Source of the DNA: Streptomyces sp. AC558_RSS880
Lineage (GTDB): Bacteria > Actinomycetota > Actinomycetes > Streptomycetales > Streptomycetaceae
Reading direction: 5' to 3'
DNA length: 64,000 bases
Assembly: GCF_019049255.1 (NCBI RefSeq)
Contig: NZ_JAGMUJ010000161.1
Coordinates: 248,001-312,000, forward strand
The position numbers and the translations under genes are program-made. Position 1 is the stretch's first letter; every line of letters starts with the position of its first letter. Positions 8,711 to 17,352 of the stretch are shown here, in pieces. Under the pieces are notes generated by a model. That model worked only from the letters and a program-made list of their open reading frames with translations. It ran no database searches and was not told the origin of the DNA.

Positions 8711-10539
8711 TACCCATGACCACGAAGACTCCCACCACCGACACCGCCACCAAGGCGGCCACCACCCCGGCCGGCCCGGTCGTCCCGCTGCCGCCCGCCG
8801 CGGCCCGCGCGATCACCACCGCCGGCTCCGCCGTCGCCTTCGCCGGCACCTTCCTCGCCTGGACCTGGACCGACGAGTTCCCCGGCAACCTCACCGTCAC
8901 CGGCTACCCCGGCGGCCTGCAGGTCCTCACCCTCGTCGGCGCCGTCCTGACCCTGCTGTTCACCCTGTCCGGCTACGGCATCCGCGGACTGGGCTGGCTC
9001 ACCCCCGGCGGCACCAACAGCCCCGTCCTGCTGAGCGCCCTCGGCGTCCTCGGCACCACCGGCTACGCCATGGGCGCCATCAGCCAGGAGCTCGGCGGCC
9101 TCGTCAACCTCGAACCCGGCGCCTGGGTCTCCGGCATCGGCGCCCTCGTCGCCGTCATCGGCGCCCTCGGCCTCCCCGCCGACCAGCCGTACGACACCGA
9201 CGAACCGCACCCGGGTCTGTGGGGCCGCGTCCGCCACTCCCTCACCGCCCCCGAGCCCACCCGCGCGAAGGACCTGCCCTCCTGGGCGGAGATCCTCGTC
9301 ATCGCCGCCGGCTTCGGCATCGGCCTGTACGTCTTCGCGTACGGCATCGGCACCGAGTACTCCGAGCTGTTCGTCGGCTTCCTGATCATCGCCGCGTTCG
9401 GCTTCACCGCGGTCATCCGCGCGGGGCTCCTCAAGCGGCTCTCGGCACTCACCGCCAAGCACCGCAACGTCACCCTCGCGGCCGCGTTCGTCGCCGCGAT
9501 CTGCTTCCCCTTCACCCAGAGCAACGACCAGTTCGCCCTCATCGGCGCGAACATCCTGATCTTCGCCACGGTCGCCCTGGGCCTCAACGTCGTCGTCGGC
9601 CTCGCCGGCCTCCTCGACCTCGGATACGTCGCCTTCCTCGGCGTCGGCGCCTACGCCGCCGCCCTGGTCTCCGGCTCCCCGCAGTCGAGCATCGGCGTGC
9701 ACTTCCCGTTCTGGGCGGCCGTCCTCACCGGTGCCGTCGCCTCGCTGGTCTTCGGCGTGGTGATCGGCGCGCCGACCCTGCGACTGCGCGGCGACTACCT
9801 CGCCATCGTGACGCTCGGCTTCGGTGAGATCTTCCGCATCACCATGAACAACCTCAACGGCAACAGCGGACCCGACGTCACCAACGGCTCCAACGGCATC
9901 CCGAACATCCCCGACCTGGAGATCTTCGGGTTCAACCTGGGGCTGCCGCACGACGTCCTCGGCCACGAGCTCACCCGCTCCGGCAACTACTACCTGCTGA
10001 TGCTGCTGTTCACGGCCGTCGTCGTCATGGTCTTCCGCCGCTCCGCGGAATCCCGCATCGGCCGCGCCTGGGTCGCCATCCGCGAGGACGAGACCGCCGC
10101 CACCGCCATGGGCATCAACGGCTTCCGCCTCAAGCTCCTCGCCTTCGCCCTCGGCGCCTGCCTGGCCGGCCTCGCCGGCACCGTGCAGGCCCACGTGTCC
10201 TACAGCGTCACCCCCGAGCAGTACCAGTTCGCCGGCTCCGTGCCGCCGAACTCGGCCTTCCTGCTCGCCGCCGTGATCCTCGGCGGCATGGGCACCATCA
10301 GCGGCCCCCTCATCGGTGCCGCGCTGCTCTACCTGATCCCGGCCAAGCTCCAGTTCATGGCGGAGTACCAGCTGCTCCTCTTCGGCGTCGCGCTCATGCT
10401 CCTCATGCGCTTCCGCCCCGAAGGACTGGTCGCCGACCGCAGGAAGCAGCTCGAGTTCCACGACACCGGACAGCTCGACGTACCGGACGACAAGCCGCTC
10501 CCCGACGGCGCGACCGGCGTCGCGAAGGCAGGGGCGTGA
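8707..10539 (+). CDS. livM: branched-chain amino-acid ABC transporter permease (LivM type) with N-terminal membrane extension
   Basis: The second permease subunit. The LivM core is in the C-terminal half (NILIFATVALGLNVVVGLAG, ATPase-contact loop AIREDETAATAMGING). At about 610 residues it is much longer than typical LivM of 320-430. The extra N-terminal 200 residues contain about four further hydrophobic segments of unknown role. The start is taken as GTG at 8707, which overlaps the livH stop by four bases and has GGATCGG close upstream; the ATG at 8716 is the alternative but has no well-placed ribosome site. It is coupled to the next ATPase gene by GTGA. Confidence 0.9.
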   Translation: MIPMTTKTPTTDTATKAATTPAGPVVPLPPAAARAITTAGSAVAFAGTFLAWTWTDEFPGNLTVTGYPGGLQVLTLVGAVLTLLFTLSGYGIRGLGWLTPGGTNSPVLLSALGVLGTTGYAMGAISQELGGLVNLEPGAWVSGIGALVAVIGALGLPADQPYDTDEPHPGLWGRVRHSLTAPEPTRAKDLPSWAEILVIAAGFGIGLYVFAYGIGTEYSELFVGFLIIAAFGFTAVIRAGLLKRLSALTAKHRNVTLAAAFVAAICFPFTQSNDQFALIGANILIFATVALGLNVVVGLAGLLDLGYVAFLGVGAYAAALVSGSPQSSIGVHFPFWAAVLTGAVASLVFGVVIGAPTLRLRGDYLAIVTLGFGEIFRITMNNLNGNSGPDVTNGSNGIPNIPDLEIFGFNLGLPHDVLGHELTRSGNYYLLMLLFTAVVVMVFRRSAESRIGRAWVAIREDETAATAMGINGFRLKLLAFALGACLAGLAGTVQAHVSYSVTPEQYQFAGSVPPNSAFLLAAVILGGMGTISGPLIGAALLYLIPAKLQFMAEYQLLLFGVALMLLMRFRPEGLVADRRKQLEFHDTGQLDVPDDKPLPDGATGVAKAGA

Positions 10540-11405
10540 CCGCCATGACCACCACCGCACCCACCACCACGACCGTCCTCGACGCCACCGGCGTCACCAT
10601 GCGCTTCGGCGGTCTCACCGCCGTGCGCTCCGTCGACCTCACCGTCAACAGCGGCGAGATCGTCGGCCTCATCGGACCCAACGGCGCCGGCAAGACCACC
10701 TTCTTCAACTGCCTCACCGGCCTGTACGTCCCCACCGAGGGCAAGGTCTCCTACAAGGGCACCGTCCTGCCGCCCAAGCCGCACCTGGTCACCCAGGCCG
10801 GCATCGCGCGCACCTTCCAGAACATCCGGCTCTTCGCCAACATGACCGTCCTGGAGAACGTGCTCGTCGGCCGGCACACCCGCACCAAGGAGGGCCTCTG
10901 GTCCGCCCTGCTGCGGCTGCCCGGCTTCAAGAAGGCCGAAGAGGCCTCCCGCGAACGGGCCATGGAACTCCTGGAGTTCACCGGTCTCGCCGCCAAGGCC
11001 GACCACCTCGCCCGCAACCTGCCCTACGGCGAACAGCGCAAGCTGGAGATCGCCCGGGCCCTCGCCAGCGAACCCGGCCTGCTCCTCCTCGACGAGCCCA
11101 CCGCGGGCATGAACCCGCAGGAGACCCGCGCCGCCGAAGAGCTCATCTTCGCCATCCGCGACCAGGGCATCGCCGTACTCGTCATCGAGCACGACATCCG
11201 GTTCATCATGAACCTCTGCGACCGGGTCGCCGTCCTCGTCCAGGGCGAGAAGATCGTCGAAGGACCCGCCGAAGTGGTCCAGGCCGACGAACGCGTCATC
11301 GCCGCCTACCTCGGCACCCCCTTCGAAGGCGCCCCCGGCCAGGAGGAAGCCGCCGAGGTCGAAGCCGCCGAGGCGCACAGCACCACAGAAGGGGACGACA
11401 AGTGA
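10536..11405 (+). CDS. livG: branched-chain amino-acid ABC transporter ATPase (LivG type)
   Basis: One of the two cytoplasmic ATPases that drive the importer, 289 residues. The Walker A GPNGAGKT is near residue 50, the signature is the LivG-type LPYGEQRKLEIARAL, and the Walker B is LLLLDEPTAGMNPQE. The H-loop follows in LVIEHDIRFI. The C-terminal 30 residues are an Ala/Glu-rich tail absent from E. coli LivG. The GTG start overlaps the livM stop; ATG at 10545 is a possible alternative. Confidence 0.94.
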   Translation: MTAMTTTAPTTTTVLDATGVTMRFGGLTAVRSVDLTVNSGEIVGLIGPNGAGKTTFFNCLTGLYVPTEGKVSYKGTVLPPKPHLVTQAGIARTFQNIRLFANMTVLENVLVGRHTRTKEGLWSALLRLPGFKKAEEASRERAMELLEFTGLAAKADHLARNLPYGEQRKLEIARALASEPGLLLLDEPTAGMNPQETRAAEELIFAIRDQGIAVLVIEHDIRFIMNLCDRVAVLVQGEKIVEGPAEVVQADERVIAAYLGTPFEGAPGQEEAAEVEAAEAHSTTEGDDK

Positions 11406-12118
11406 CCGCACTGCTGGAGGTCGAGGATCTCAGGGTCGCCTACGGCAAGATCGAGGCCGTCAAGGGCATCTCGTTCAAGGTCGAAGCGGGCGAGGTCGTC
11501 ACCCTCATCGGCACCAACGGCGCCGGCAAGACCACCACGCTCCGGACCCTGTCCGGGCTGCTCCAGCCGGTCTCCGGCCAGATCAGGTTCGACGGCCAGT
11601 CGCTGAAGAAGATCCCGGCACACAAGATCGTGTCCCTGGGGCTCGCCCACTCCCCCGAGGGCCGGCACATCTTCCCCCGCATGACCATCGAGGACAACCT
11701 CCGCCTCGGCGCCTACCTCCGCAACGACAAGGAAGGCATCGAGAAGGACATCAAGCGCGCCTACGACCTCTTCCCCATCCTCGGGGAACGCCACAAGCAG
11801 GCCGCGGGCACCCTCTCCGGCGGCGAGCAGCAGATGCTCGCCATGGGAAGGGCGCTGATGTCCCAGCCCAAACTGCTCATGCTCGACGAACCCTCCATGG
11901 GCCTCTCACCGATCATGATGCAGAAGATCATGGCGACCATCGCCGAACTCAAGTCCCAGGGCACCACCATCCTGCTCATCGAGCAGAACGCCCAGGCCGC
12001 GCTCTCCCTCGCGGACCACGCCCACGTCATGGAGGTCGGCAAGATCGTCCTCTCCGGCACCGGGCAGGACCTCCTCCACGACGAGTCCGTCCGCAAGGCC
12101 TACCTCGGCGAGGACTGA
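11402..12118 (+). CDS. livF: branched-chain amino-acid ABC transporter ATPase (LivF type)
   Basis: The second ATPase of the importer, 238 residues, the usual size for LivF. Walker A GTNGAGKTT, the LivF-specific LAHSPEGRHIFPRMTIEDNL, signature TLSGGEQQMLAMGRAL, Walker B LLMLDEPSMGLSP and H-loop LLIEQNA are all intact. The GTG start overlaps the livG stop by four bases. It is the last gene of the operon and is followed directly by a terminator. Confidence 0.95.
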   Translation: MTALLEVEDLRVAYGKIEAVKGISFKVEAGEVVTLIGTNGAGKTTTLRTLSGLLQPVSGQIRFDGQSLKKIPAHKIVSLGLAHSPEGRHIFPRMTIEDNLRLGAYLRNDKEGIEKDIKRAYDLFPILGERHKQAAGTLSGGEQQMLAMGRALMSQPKLLMLDEPSMGLSPIMMQKIMATIAELKSQGTTILLIEQNAQAALSLADHAHVMEVGKIVLSGTGQDLLHDESVRKAYLGED

Positions 12119-12123
12119 ACAAC

Positions 12124-12173
12124 ACGACGAGGCCCGCGCCCCCGCCGAGCGGGGAGCGCGGGCCTCTCGTCGT
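12124..12173. terminator. bidirectional terminator between livF and the ANTAR regulator
   Basis: The arms ACGACGAGGCCCGCGC and GCGCGGGCCTCTCGTCGT pair with a two-base bulge around a GC-rich loop. It lies in the 65-base gap between convergent genes and can serve both. Confidence 0.8.
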
Positions 12174-12183
12174 CCGCCGGGAC

Positions 12184-12840
12184 CTAGCCCTTCGACGCCT
12201 TCTTCTCCTCGGCGTCGTCGATGACCGCCTGCGCCACCTGCTGCATCGACATCCGCCGGTCCATCGACGTCTTCTGGATCCACCGGAACGCCGCCGGCTC
12301 CGTCAGTCCGTACTGCGTCTGCAGCACCGACTTCGCCCGGTCCACCAGCTTCCGCGTCTCCAGCCGCAGGCTCAGGTCCGCGACCTCGCGCTCCAGCTCC
12401 TTCAGCTCCGTGAACCGCGACACCGCCATCTCGATCGCGGGCACCACGTCACTCTTGCTGAACGGCTTCACCAGATACGCCATCGCGCCCGCGTCCCGCG
12501 CCCGCTCCACCAGGTCACGCTGCGAGAACGCGGTCAGCATCAGCACCGGGGCGATGCTCTCCTCCGCGATCTTCTCCGCCGCGGAGATGCCGTCCAGCTT
12601 CGGCATCTTCACATCGAGGATCACCAGATCGGGCCGGTGCTCACGCGCCAGCTCCACGGCCTGCTCACCGTCACCGGCCTCACCGACGACGGAGTACCCC
12701 TCCTCCTCCAGCATCTCTTTGAGATCGAGCCGGATCAGGGCCTCGTCCTCGGCGATCACGACACGGGTCGTCATCGGAGGCACGTGCGACTTGTCGTCGT
12801 CGGGCACGTCTGCGGGCTGGGGCGACTCGGGGGCGCTCAC
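12184..12840 (-). CDS. pdtaR: ANTAR-domain response regulator, PdtaR type
   Basis: A response regulator that is expected to act on RNA, as an antiterminator, rather than on DNA. The receiver domain starts at TRVVIAEDEALIRLDL, has the phosphoacceptor Asp in LVILDVKMP, Thr in MLTAFS and Lys in YLVKPF. After a coiled helix (ELKELEREVADL) comes an ANTAR domain ending DRRMSMQQVAQAVIDD. The start is GTG at 12840: AAGGAG at 12846-12851 lies five bases upstream. It resembles mycobacterial Rv1626 (PdtaR). No histidine kinase is adjacent, so it is an orphan in this window. It is transcribed away from the tRNA. Confidence 0.92.
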   Translation of the reverse strand: MSAPESPQPADVPDDDKSHVPPMTTRVVIAEDEALIRLDLKEMLEEEGYSVVGEAGDGEQAVELAREHRPDLVILDVKMPKLDGISAAEKIAEESIAPVLMLTAFSQRDLVERARDAGAMAYLVKPFSKSDVVPAIEMAVSRFTELKELEREVADLSLRLETRKLVDRAKSVLQTQYGLTEPAAFRWIQKTSMDRRMSMQQVAQAVIDDAEEKKASKG

Positions 12841-12873
12841 GTGGGCTCCTTGGTGCGAGGCAGGCCGGTACTG

Positions 12874-12904
12874 CTGACAAGAGCGTACCCAGCTGCGATA
12901 AGGT
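12874..12904 (+). promoter_or_regulatory. candidate promoter of the tRNA gene
   Basis: CTGACA at 12874-12879 and TAAGGT at 12899-12904 are 19 bases apart (18 if TGACAA is used as the -35), similar to vegetative Streptomyces promoters. The predicted start is about 35 bases before the tRNA. This is a guess from spacing only. Confidence 0.4.
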
Positions 12905-12945
12905 GGGGGCACGGCGGGTGACCGTCGACCTTCGTTTTGTAGGGC

Positions 12946-13018
12946 GCCCCGGTAGCCCAGCGGTAGAGGCAATGGTCTCAAACACCATCCAGCGTCGGTT
13001 CGAATCCGACCCGGGGTA
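12946..13018 (+). tRNA. tRNA with Leu(CAA) anticodon but a short variable loop
   Basis: A 73-base cloverleaf can be folded by hand. Acceptor GCCCCGG pairs with CCGGGGT (first pair G-U). The D-arm is GCC/GGC around AGCGGTAG-type loop bases. The anticodon stem ATGGT/ACCAT encloses CTCAAAC, giving anticodon CAA at 12979-12981. The variable loop is CCAGC, and the T-arm is GTCGG-TTCGAAT-CCGAC. CCA is not encoded. Bacterial leucine tRNAs normally have a long variable arm; this one has five bases, the class I shape. It may be a real unusual tRNA or a non-canonical isoacceptor. Confidence 0.85.
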
Positions 13019-13050
13019 CTTTTCCTTGATATCCAAGGTCACCATTTGAG

Positions 13051-13083
13051 AGCGGATGTCCACCTTTCCGGTGAACATCCGCT
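13051..13083 (+). terminator. terminator hairpin between the tRNA and pyk
   Basis: AGCGGATGTcCACC pairs with GGTGaACATCCGCT with one C-A mismatch around a five-base loop, followed by TTTG. It lies between the convergent tRNA and pyruvate kinase genes. Confidence 0.75.
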
Positions 13084-13119
13084 TTGTGCCGCCCGGCCTG
13101 CGTGCACGCCGGCGCCCGG

Positions 13120-14556
13120 TCACTTCGGGCTGTCGTCCTCGCCGATGTGGTGGACCCGGACCAGGTTGGTCGAGCCGGGGACCCCCGGAGGGGAACCGGC
13201 CGTGATGACGACCGTGTCGCCCTTCTCGCAGCGGGCGTACTCCAGGAGCAGTTCGTCGACCTGGGCGACCATCGCGTCCGTCGTGTTCGCGTGGGGGCCG
13301 AGGAAGGTCTCCACGCCCCAGGTGAGGCTGAGCTGGGAGCGGGTGGCGGGGTCGGGGGTGAAGGCGAGGAGGGGGATGGGGCTGCGGTAGCGGGAGAGAC
13401 GGCGGGCGGTGTCGCCGGACTGGGTGAAGGCGACGAGGAACTTGGCACCGAGGAAGTCGCCCATCTCCGCCGCCGCGCGGGCCACCGCGCCGCCCTGGGT
13501 GCGGGGCTTGTTGCGTTCGGTGAGGGGCGGGAGGCCCTTGGCGAGGATGTCCTCCTCCGCGGCTTCCACGATGCGGGCCATGGTGCGGACCGTCTCGACG
13601 GCGTGTTTGCCGACGCTGGTCTCGCCGGAGAGCATGACGGCGTCGGTGCCGTCGATGACGGCGTTGGCGACGTCGGAGGCCTCCGCGCGGGTGGGGCGGG
13701 CGTTGTCGATCATCGAGTCGAGCATCTGGGTGGCGACGATGACCGGTTTGGCGTTGCGCTTGGCGAGTTTGATGGCGCGCTTCTGGACGATGGGGACCTG
13801 TTCGAGGGGCATTTCGACGCCGAGGTCACCGCGGGCGACCATGATGCCGTCGAAGGCGGCGACGATGTCGTCGATGTTCTCGACGGCCTGGGGTTTCTCG
13901 ACCTTGGCGATGACGGGGAGACGGCGGCCCTCCTCGTCCATGATGCGGTGGACGTCCTTGATGTCGCGTCCGCTGCGGACGAAGGAGAGGGCGATGACGT
14001 CGAAGCCGGTGCGCAGCGCCCAGCGCAGGTCGTCCTCGTCCTTCTTGGAGAGGGCGGGGACGGAGACGGCGACGCCGGGGAGGTTGAGGCCCTTGTGGTC
14101 GGAGACCATGCCGCCTTCGAGGACGGTGGTGCGGACGCGGGGGCCGTCGACGGCGGTGACTTCGAGGGTGACCTTGCCGTCGTCGACGAGGATGCGTTCG
14201 CCGGTGGTGACGTCGGCGGCGAGGCCGGCGTAGGTGGTGCCGCAGGTGCGGCCGTCGCCTTCGACCCCTTCTTCGACGGTGATGGTGAAGGTGTCGCCGC
14301 GTTCAAGGAGTACGGGGCCTTCGGTGAAGCGGCCGAGGCGGATTTTCGGGCCTTGAAGGTCGGCGAGGAGGCCGACGCTGCGGCCGGTTTCGTCGGCGGC
14401 CTTCCGCACCCGTCGGTAGCGCTCCTCGTGCTCGGCGTGTTCGCCGTGGCTGAGGTTGAATCGGGCGACGTCCATTCCGGCGTCGACCAGAGCTTTGATC
14501 TGGTCGTACGTGTCGGTGGCAGGACCCAGTGTGCAGACGATTTTCGCTCGGCGCAT
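13120..14556 (-). CDS. pyk: pyruvate kinase
   Basis: Converts phosphoenolpyruvate and ADP to pyruvate and ATP, the last step of glycolysis. The protein is 478 residues, the normal length for bacterial type II enzymes. It begins MRRAKIVCTLGPATDTYDQI; the substrate and cation region has FNLSHG and DLQGPKIRLG, the catalytic Lys is in IAKVEKPQAVEN, and the metal/PEP motif is MVARGDLGVEMP. The C-terminal allosteric domain (AFTQSGDTARRLSRYRSP) is present. TAGGCT lies only six bases before the ATG, suggesting a leaderless transcript. It is not in an obvious operon. Confidence 0.97.
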   Translation of the reverse strand: MRRAKIVCTLGPATDTYDQIKALVDAGMDVARFNLSHGEHAEHEERYRRVRKAADETGRSVGLLADLQGPKIRLGRFTEGPVLLERGDTFTITVEEGVEGDGRTCGTTYAGLAADVTTGERILVDDGKVTLEVTAVDGPRVRTTVLEGGMVSDHKGLNLPGVAVSVPALSKKDEDDLRWALRTGFDVIALSFVRSGRDIKDVHRIMDEEGRRLPVIAKVEKPQAVENIDDIVAAFDGIMVARGDLGVEMPLEQVPIVQKRAIKLAKRNAKPVIVATQMLDSMIDNARPTRAEASDVANAVIDGTDAVMLSGETSVGKHAVETVRTMARIVEAAEEDILAKGLPPLTERNKPRTQGGAVARAAAEMGDFLGAKFLVAFTQSGDTARRLSRYRSPIPLLAFTPDPATRSQLSLTWGVETFLGPHANTTDAMVAQVDELLLEYARCEKGDTVVITAGSPPGVPGSTNLVRVHHIGEDDSPK

Positions 14557-14562
14557 GTTTCG

Positions 14563-14568
14563 AGCCTA
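14563..14568 (-). promoter_or_regulatory. candidate -10 element (TAGGCT) for leaderless pyk mRNA
   Basis: On the minus strand TAGGCT ends six bases before the ATG of pyk, so transcription would begin at or next to the start codon. The -35 region is weak. Confidence 0.4.
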
Positions 14569-14689
14569 GGGCTTACCCGCCGGTAGTGATTCGGTCGCAC
14601 GTGACGACTCAACGGCCGCTGGATGAAGGGTTGTTGACAAGGGTTGAAGTGTGCGCCCGGCTGCCCCGACGAGCGTTCGAATGCCGGTT

Positions 14690-15361
14690 CTACAGGCGGG
14701 GCGGCTGGAGTGTGAAGCGGGCGCTGACCTCGGCGTGGACGTGCTGCCGCTGGGGTTCGAGGTCGAGGGGCGGGGCGTCCTCGGTGGCCGCGGCGAACGC
14801 CATGGAGCGGGATCGGGCGAAGGGTTCGGGCTCCGTTCGGGTGTCGGTGAGTTCGATGAGGGCGGCGAGGGTGGTGCCGAGCGCCTCGGCGTATTCGCGG
14901 GCGCGCCGGACGGCGTCGCGCACCGCTTGCTGCCGTGCTTCGCGGTGGGCGGGGGAATCCGGGCGGAGGGTCCACCAGGGGCCGTCGACGCGGGTGAGGT
15001 CGAGGTCGGCCAGACGGGTGACGAGTGCGCCCAGGGCGGTGAAGTCGCCCAGGCCGGCGGTGAGGCGGACGGTGCCGCGGTGGGCGCGGACGCGTTCGCC
15101 GCGGCCGTGGGCGGTGAGTTCCGGGGTGACGGTGAGGGCGCCGGTCTCGAGGTGCTCGACGGCGTCGCCGCAGGACTTGAGCAGGTCGAGGGCGGCCGTG
15201 TTGCGGCGGGTGAGGTCGTCGAGGGTGGCGCGCCGGTCGCGGCCGCGCGCGGTGAGCGTGACGGCGATGCGGGCGAGGTCGGGGGCGGTTTCGAGGTGGG
15301 CCTCGCCGCGGACGGCGAGATGGGGTGCGCCGGGGGTGCCGTACGGGTGAGGGGTGGTCAT
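14690..15361 (-). CDS. SIMPL-domain (DUF541) protein
   Basis: A 223-residue protein of the SIMPL/DUF541 family, whose bacterial members are often periplasmic and of poorly known role. The family shape is clear: APHLAVRGEAHLETAPDLARIAVTLTARG at the N-terminus, then the helical segment EARQQAVRDAVRRAREYAEALG and a final strand RFTLQPP. No signal peptide is visible from the ATG at 15361, which is preceded by GTGGGA. A longer frame to 15421 lacks better support. Divergent from the 5'-nucleotidase gene. Confidence 0.75.
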   Translation of the reverse strand: MTTPHPYGTPGAPHLAVRGEAHLETAPDLARIAVTLTARGRDRRATLDDLTRRNTAALDLLKSCGDAVEHLETGALTVTPELTAHGRGERVRAHRGTVRLTAGLGDFTALGALVTRLADLDLTRVDGPWWTLRPDSPAHREARQQAVRDAVRRAREYAEALGTTLAALIELTDTRTEPEPFARSRSMAFAAATEDAPPLDLEPQRQHVHAEVSARFTLQPPRL

Positions 15362-15514
15362 GCGTCCCACTGTGTCACCGGTCGTGCGGGTGCGGGGTGG
15401 TTGCCGGACACCGGATCGCAACCTGGGGGGTCTGTTCCGCGCGGGCGTGTTCAGGTCAGAATCATCGGGCTGAATCTACGCGCGTTGTTCGTCGTTGTCC
15501 GAGGAGAGCCTGAC

Positions 15515-17329
15515 ATGCCGTTGAACCGCCGGAAGTTTCTGAAGAGGTCCGCCGTGACCGGGGCGGGGGTGGCGCTGGCGGGTACGGCGGCGGTCCCCTC
15601 GGCCGAGGCCGCCGGGGCCGCCGGGGCGGGGCTGGGGAGGAAGCCGGTGAAGCGGTACGCGCTGACCGTGATGGGCACGACCGATCTGCACGGTCACGTC
15701 TTCAACTGGGACTACTTCAAGGACGCGGAGTACGTGGACGCGGCCGGCAACGCGAAGGGCCTGGCCCGGGTGTCGACGCTGGTGGACCAGGTCCGTGAGG
15801 AGAAGGGCCGGCGCAACACGCTGCTGCTGGACGCGGGCGACACCATCCAGGGCACCCCGCTGACGTACTACTTCGCGAAGGTGGACCCGATCACCGCCGA
15901 GGGCGGTCCGGTGCATCCGATGGCGCAGGCGATGAACGCCATCGGGTACGACGCGGTGGCGCTCGGCAACCACGAGTTCAACTACGGCATCGAGACGCTG
16001 CGGAAGTTCGAGGAGCAGTGCGACTTCCCGCTGCTGGGCGCCAACGCGCTGGACGCGAAGACGCTGAAGCCGGCCTTCCCTCCGTACTTCATGAAGAAGT
16101 TCCACGTGAAGGGCGCCCCGCCGGTGAAGGTGGCGGTGCTGGGGCTGACCAATCCCGGTATCGCGATCTGGGACAAGGCGTACGTGCAGGGGAAGCTGAC
16201 GTTCCCGGGTCTGGAGGAGCAGGCGGCGAAGTGGGTGCCGAAGCTGCGGTCGATGGGCGCGGACGTGGTGGTGGTGTCGGCGCACTCGGGGTCGTCGGGC
16301 ACGTCGTCGTACGGTGACCAGCTGCCGTACGTGGAGAACGCGGCGGCGAACGTGGCGCGGCAGGTGCCGGGGATCGACGCGATCCTGGTCGGGCACGCGC
16401 ACCAGGAGATCGCGGAGCTGCGGGTCGTCAACGAGGAGACCGGCAGGGAGGTCGTGCTGTCGGAGCCGCTGTGCTACGCGGAGCGGCTGACGCTGTTCGA
16501 CTTCGAGCTGGCCTTCGAGCGGGGCCGGTGGCGGGTGGAGTCGGTGAAGGCGTCGCTGCGGAACGCGGCGGCGGTCCAGGACGACCCGGCGATCACCAAG
16601 CTGCTGGCGGACGAGCACGCCGTGGTCGTGGCGTACGTCAACCAGGTGGTGGGCACGGCGACGGAGACCCTGACCACGGTGGAGGCGCGCTACAAGGACG
16701 CGCCGATCATCGACCTGATCGCCAAGGTGCAGGAGGACGTGGTGCGGGCGGCCCTCGCGGGCACCGAGTACGCGTCGCTGCCGGTGCTGTCGCAGGCCTC
16801 GCCGTTCTCGCGGACGTCCCAGATCCCGGCGGGCGAGGTGACGATCCGGGACCTGTCGAGCCTGTACGTGTACGACAACACGCTGGTCGCGAAGCTGATG
16901 ACGGGCGCGCAGGTGCGGGCGTACCTGGAGTACTCGGCGGAGTACTTCGCGCAGACGGCGGCGGGCGCCCCGGTGGACGTGGCGAAGCTGACGAACGCGG
17001 GCAACCGCCCGGACTACAACTACGACTACGTCTCGGGGCTCACCTACGACATCGACATCGCGCAGCCGGCGGGTTCGCGCATCCGGAACCTGGCCCACGA
17101 CGGCGCCCCGTTGGACGACACGCAGCAGTTCGTGTTCGCGGTGAACAACTACCGCGCCAACGGCGGCGGCGCGTTCCCGCACGTGGCGTCGGCGAAGGAG
17201 CTGTGGGCGGAGTCGACGGAGATCCGGACCCGGATCGCCGAATGGGTGACGGCGAAGGGCGTGCTGGACCCGAAGGACTTCGCGTCCGTCGACTGGAGGC
17301 TGACGCGGGACGGTACGCCGGTGTTCTGA
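15515..17329 (+). CDS. Tat-exported 5'-nucleotidase / metallophosphoesterase
   Basis: A 604-residue secreted enzyme of the UshA/CpdB class, predicted to release phosphate from nucleotides or cyclic nucleotides outside the membrane. The N-terminus MPLNRRKFLKRSAVTGAG carries a twin-arginine signal ending near AEA (residue 30). The metallophosphatase domain shows TTDLHGHVF, LLDAGDTIQGTPL, ALGNHEFNYG, VSAHSG and VGHAHQE, all the metal-binding blocks. The C-terminal nucleotide-binding domain follows (LSSLYVYDNTLV; FVFAVNNYRANGGGAFP). GAGGAGAG at 15501-15508 sets the ATG at 15515. It stands alone. Confidence 0.93.
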   Translation: MPLNRRKFLKRSAVTGAGVALAGTAAVPSAEAAGAAGAGLGRKPVKRYALTVMGTTDLHGHVFNWDYFKDAEYVDAAGNAKGLARVSTLVDQVREEKGRRNTLLLDAGDTIQGTPLTYYFAKVDPITAEGGPVHPMAQAMNAIGYDAVALGNHEFNYGIETLRKFEEQCDFPLLGANALDAKTLKPAFPPYFMKKFHVKGAPPVKVAVLGLTNPGIAIWDKAYVQGKLTFPGLEEQAAKWVPKLRSMGADVVVVSAHSGSSGTSSYGDQLPYVENAAANVARQVPGIDAILVGHAHQEIAELRVVNEETGREVVLSEPLCYAERLTLFDFELAFERGRWRVESVKASLRNAAAVQDDPAITKLLADEHAVVVAYVNQVVGTATETLTTVEARYKDAPIIDLIAKVQEDVVRAALAGTEYASLPVLSQASPFSRTSQIPAGEVTIRDLSSLYVYDNTLVAKLMTGAQVRAYLEYSAEYFAQTAAGAPVDVAKLTNAGNRPDYNYDYVSGLTYDIDIAQPAGSRIRNLAHDGAPLDDTQQFVFAVNNYRANGGGAFPHVASAKELWAESTEIRTRIAEWVTAKGVLDPKDFASVDWRLTRDGTPVF

Positions 17330-17352
17330 CCGTCTCCTGATCCGTACGGGTG

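Noticed and set aside
13024-13038. CCTTGATATCCAAGG just after the tRNA as a terminator
   Set aside because: Stem is only five pairs; the hairpin at 13051-13083 is far stronger.
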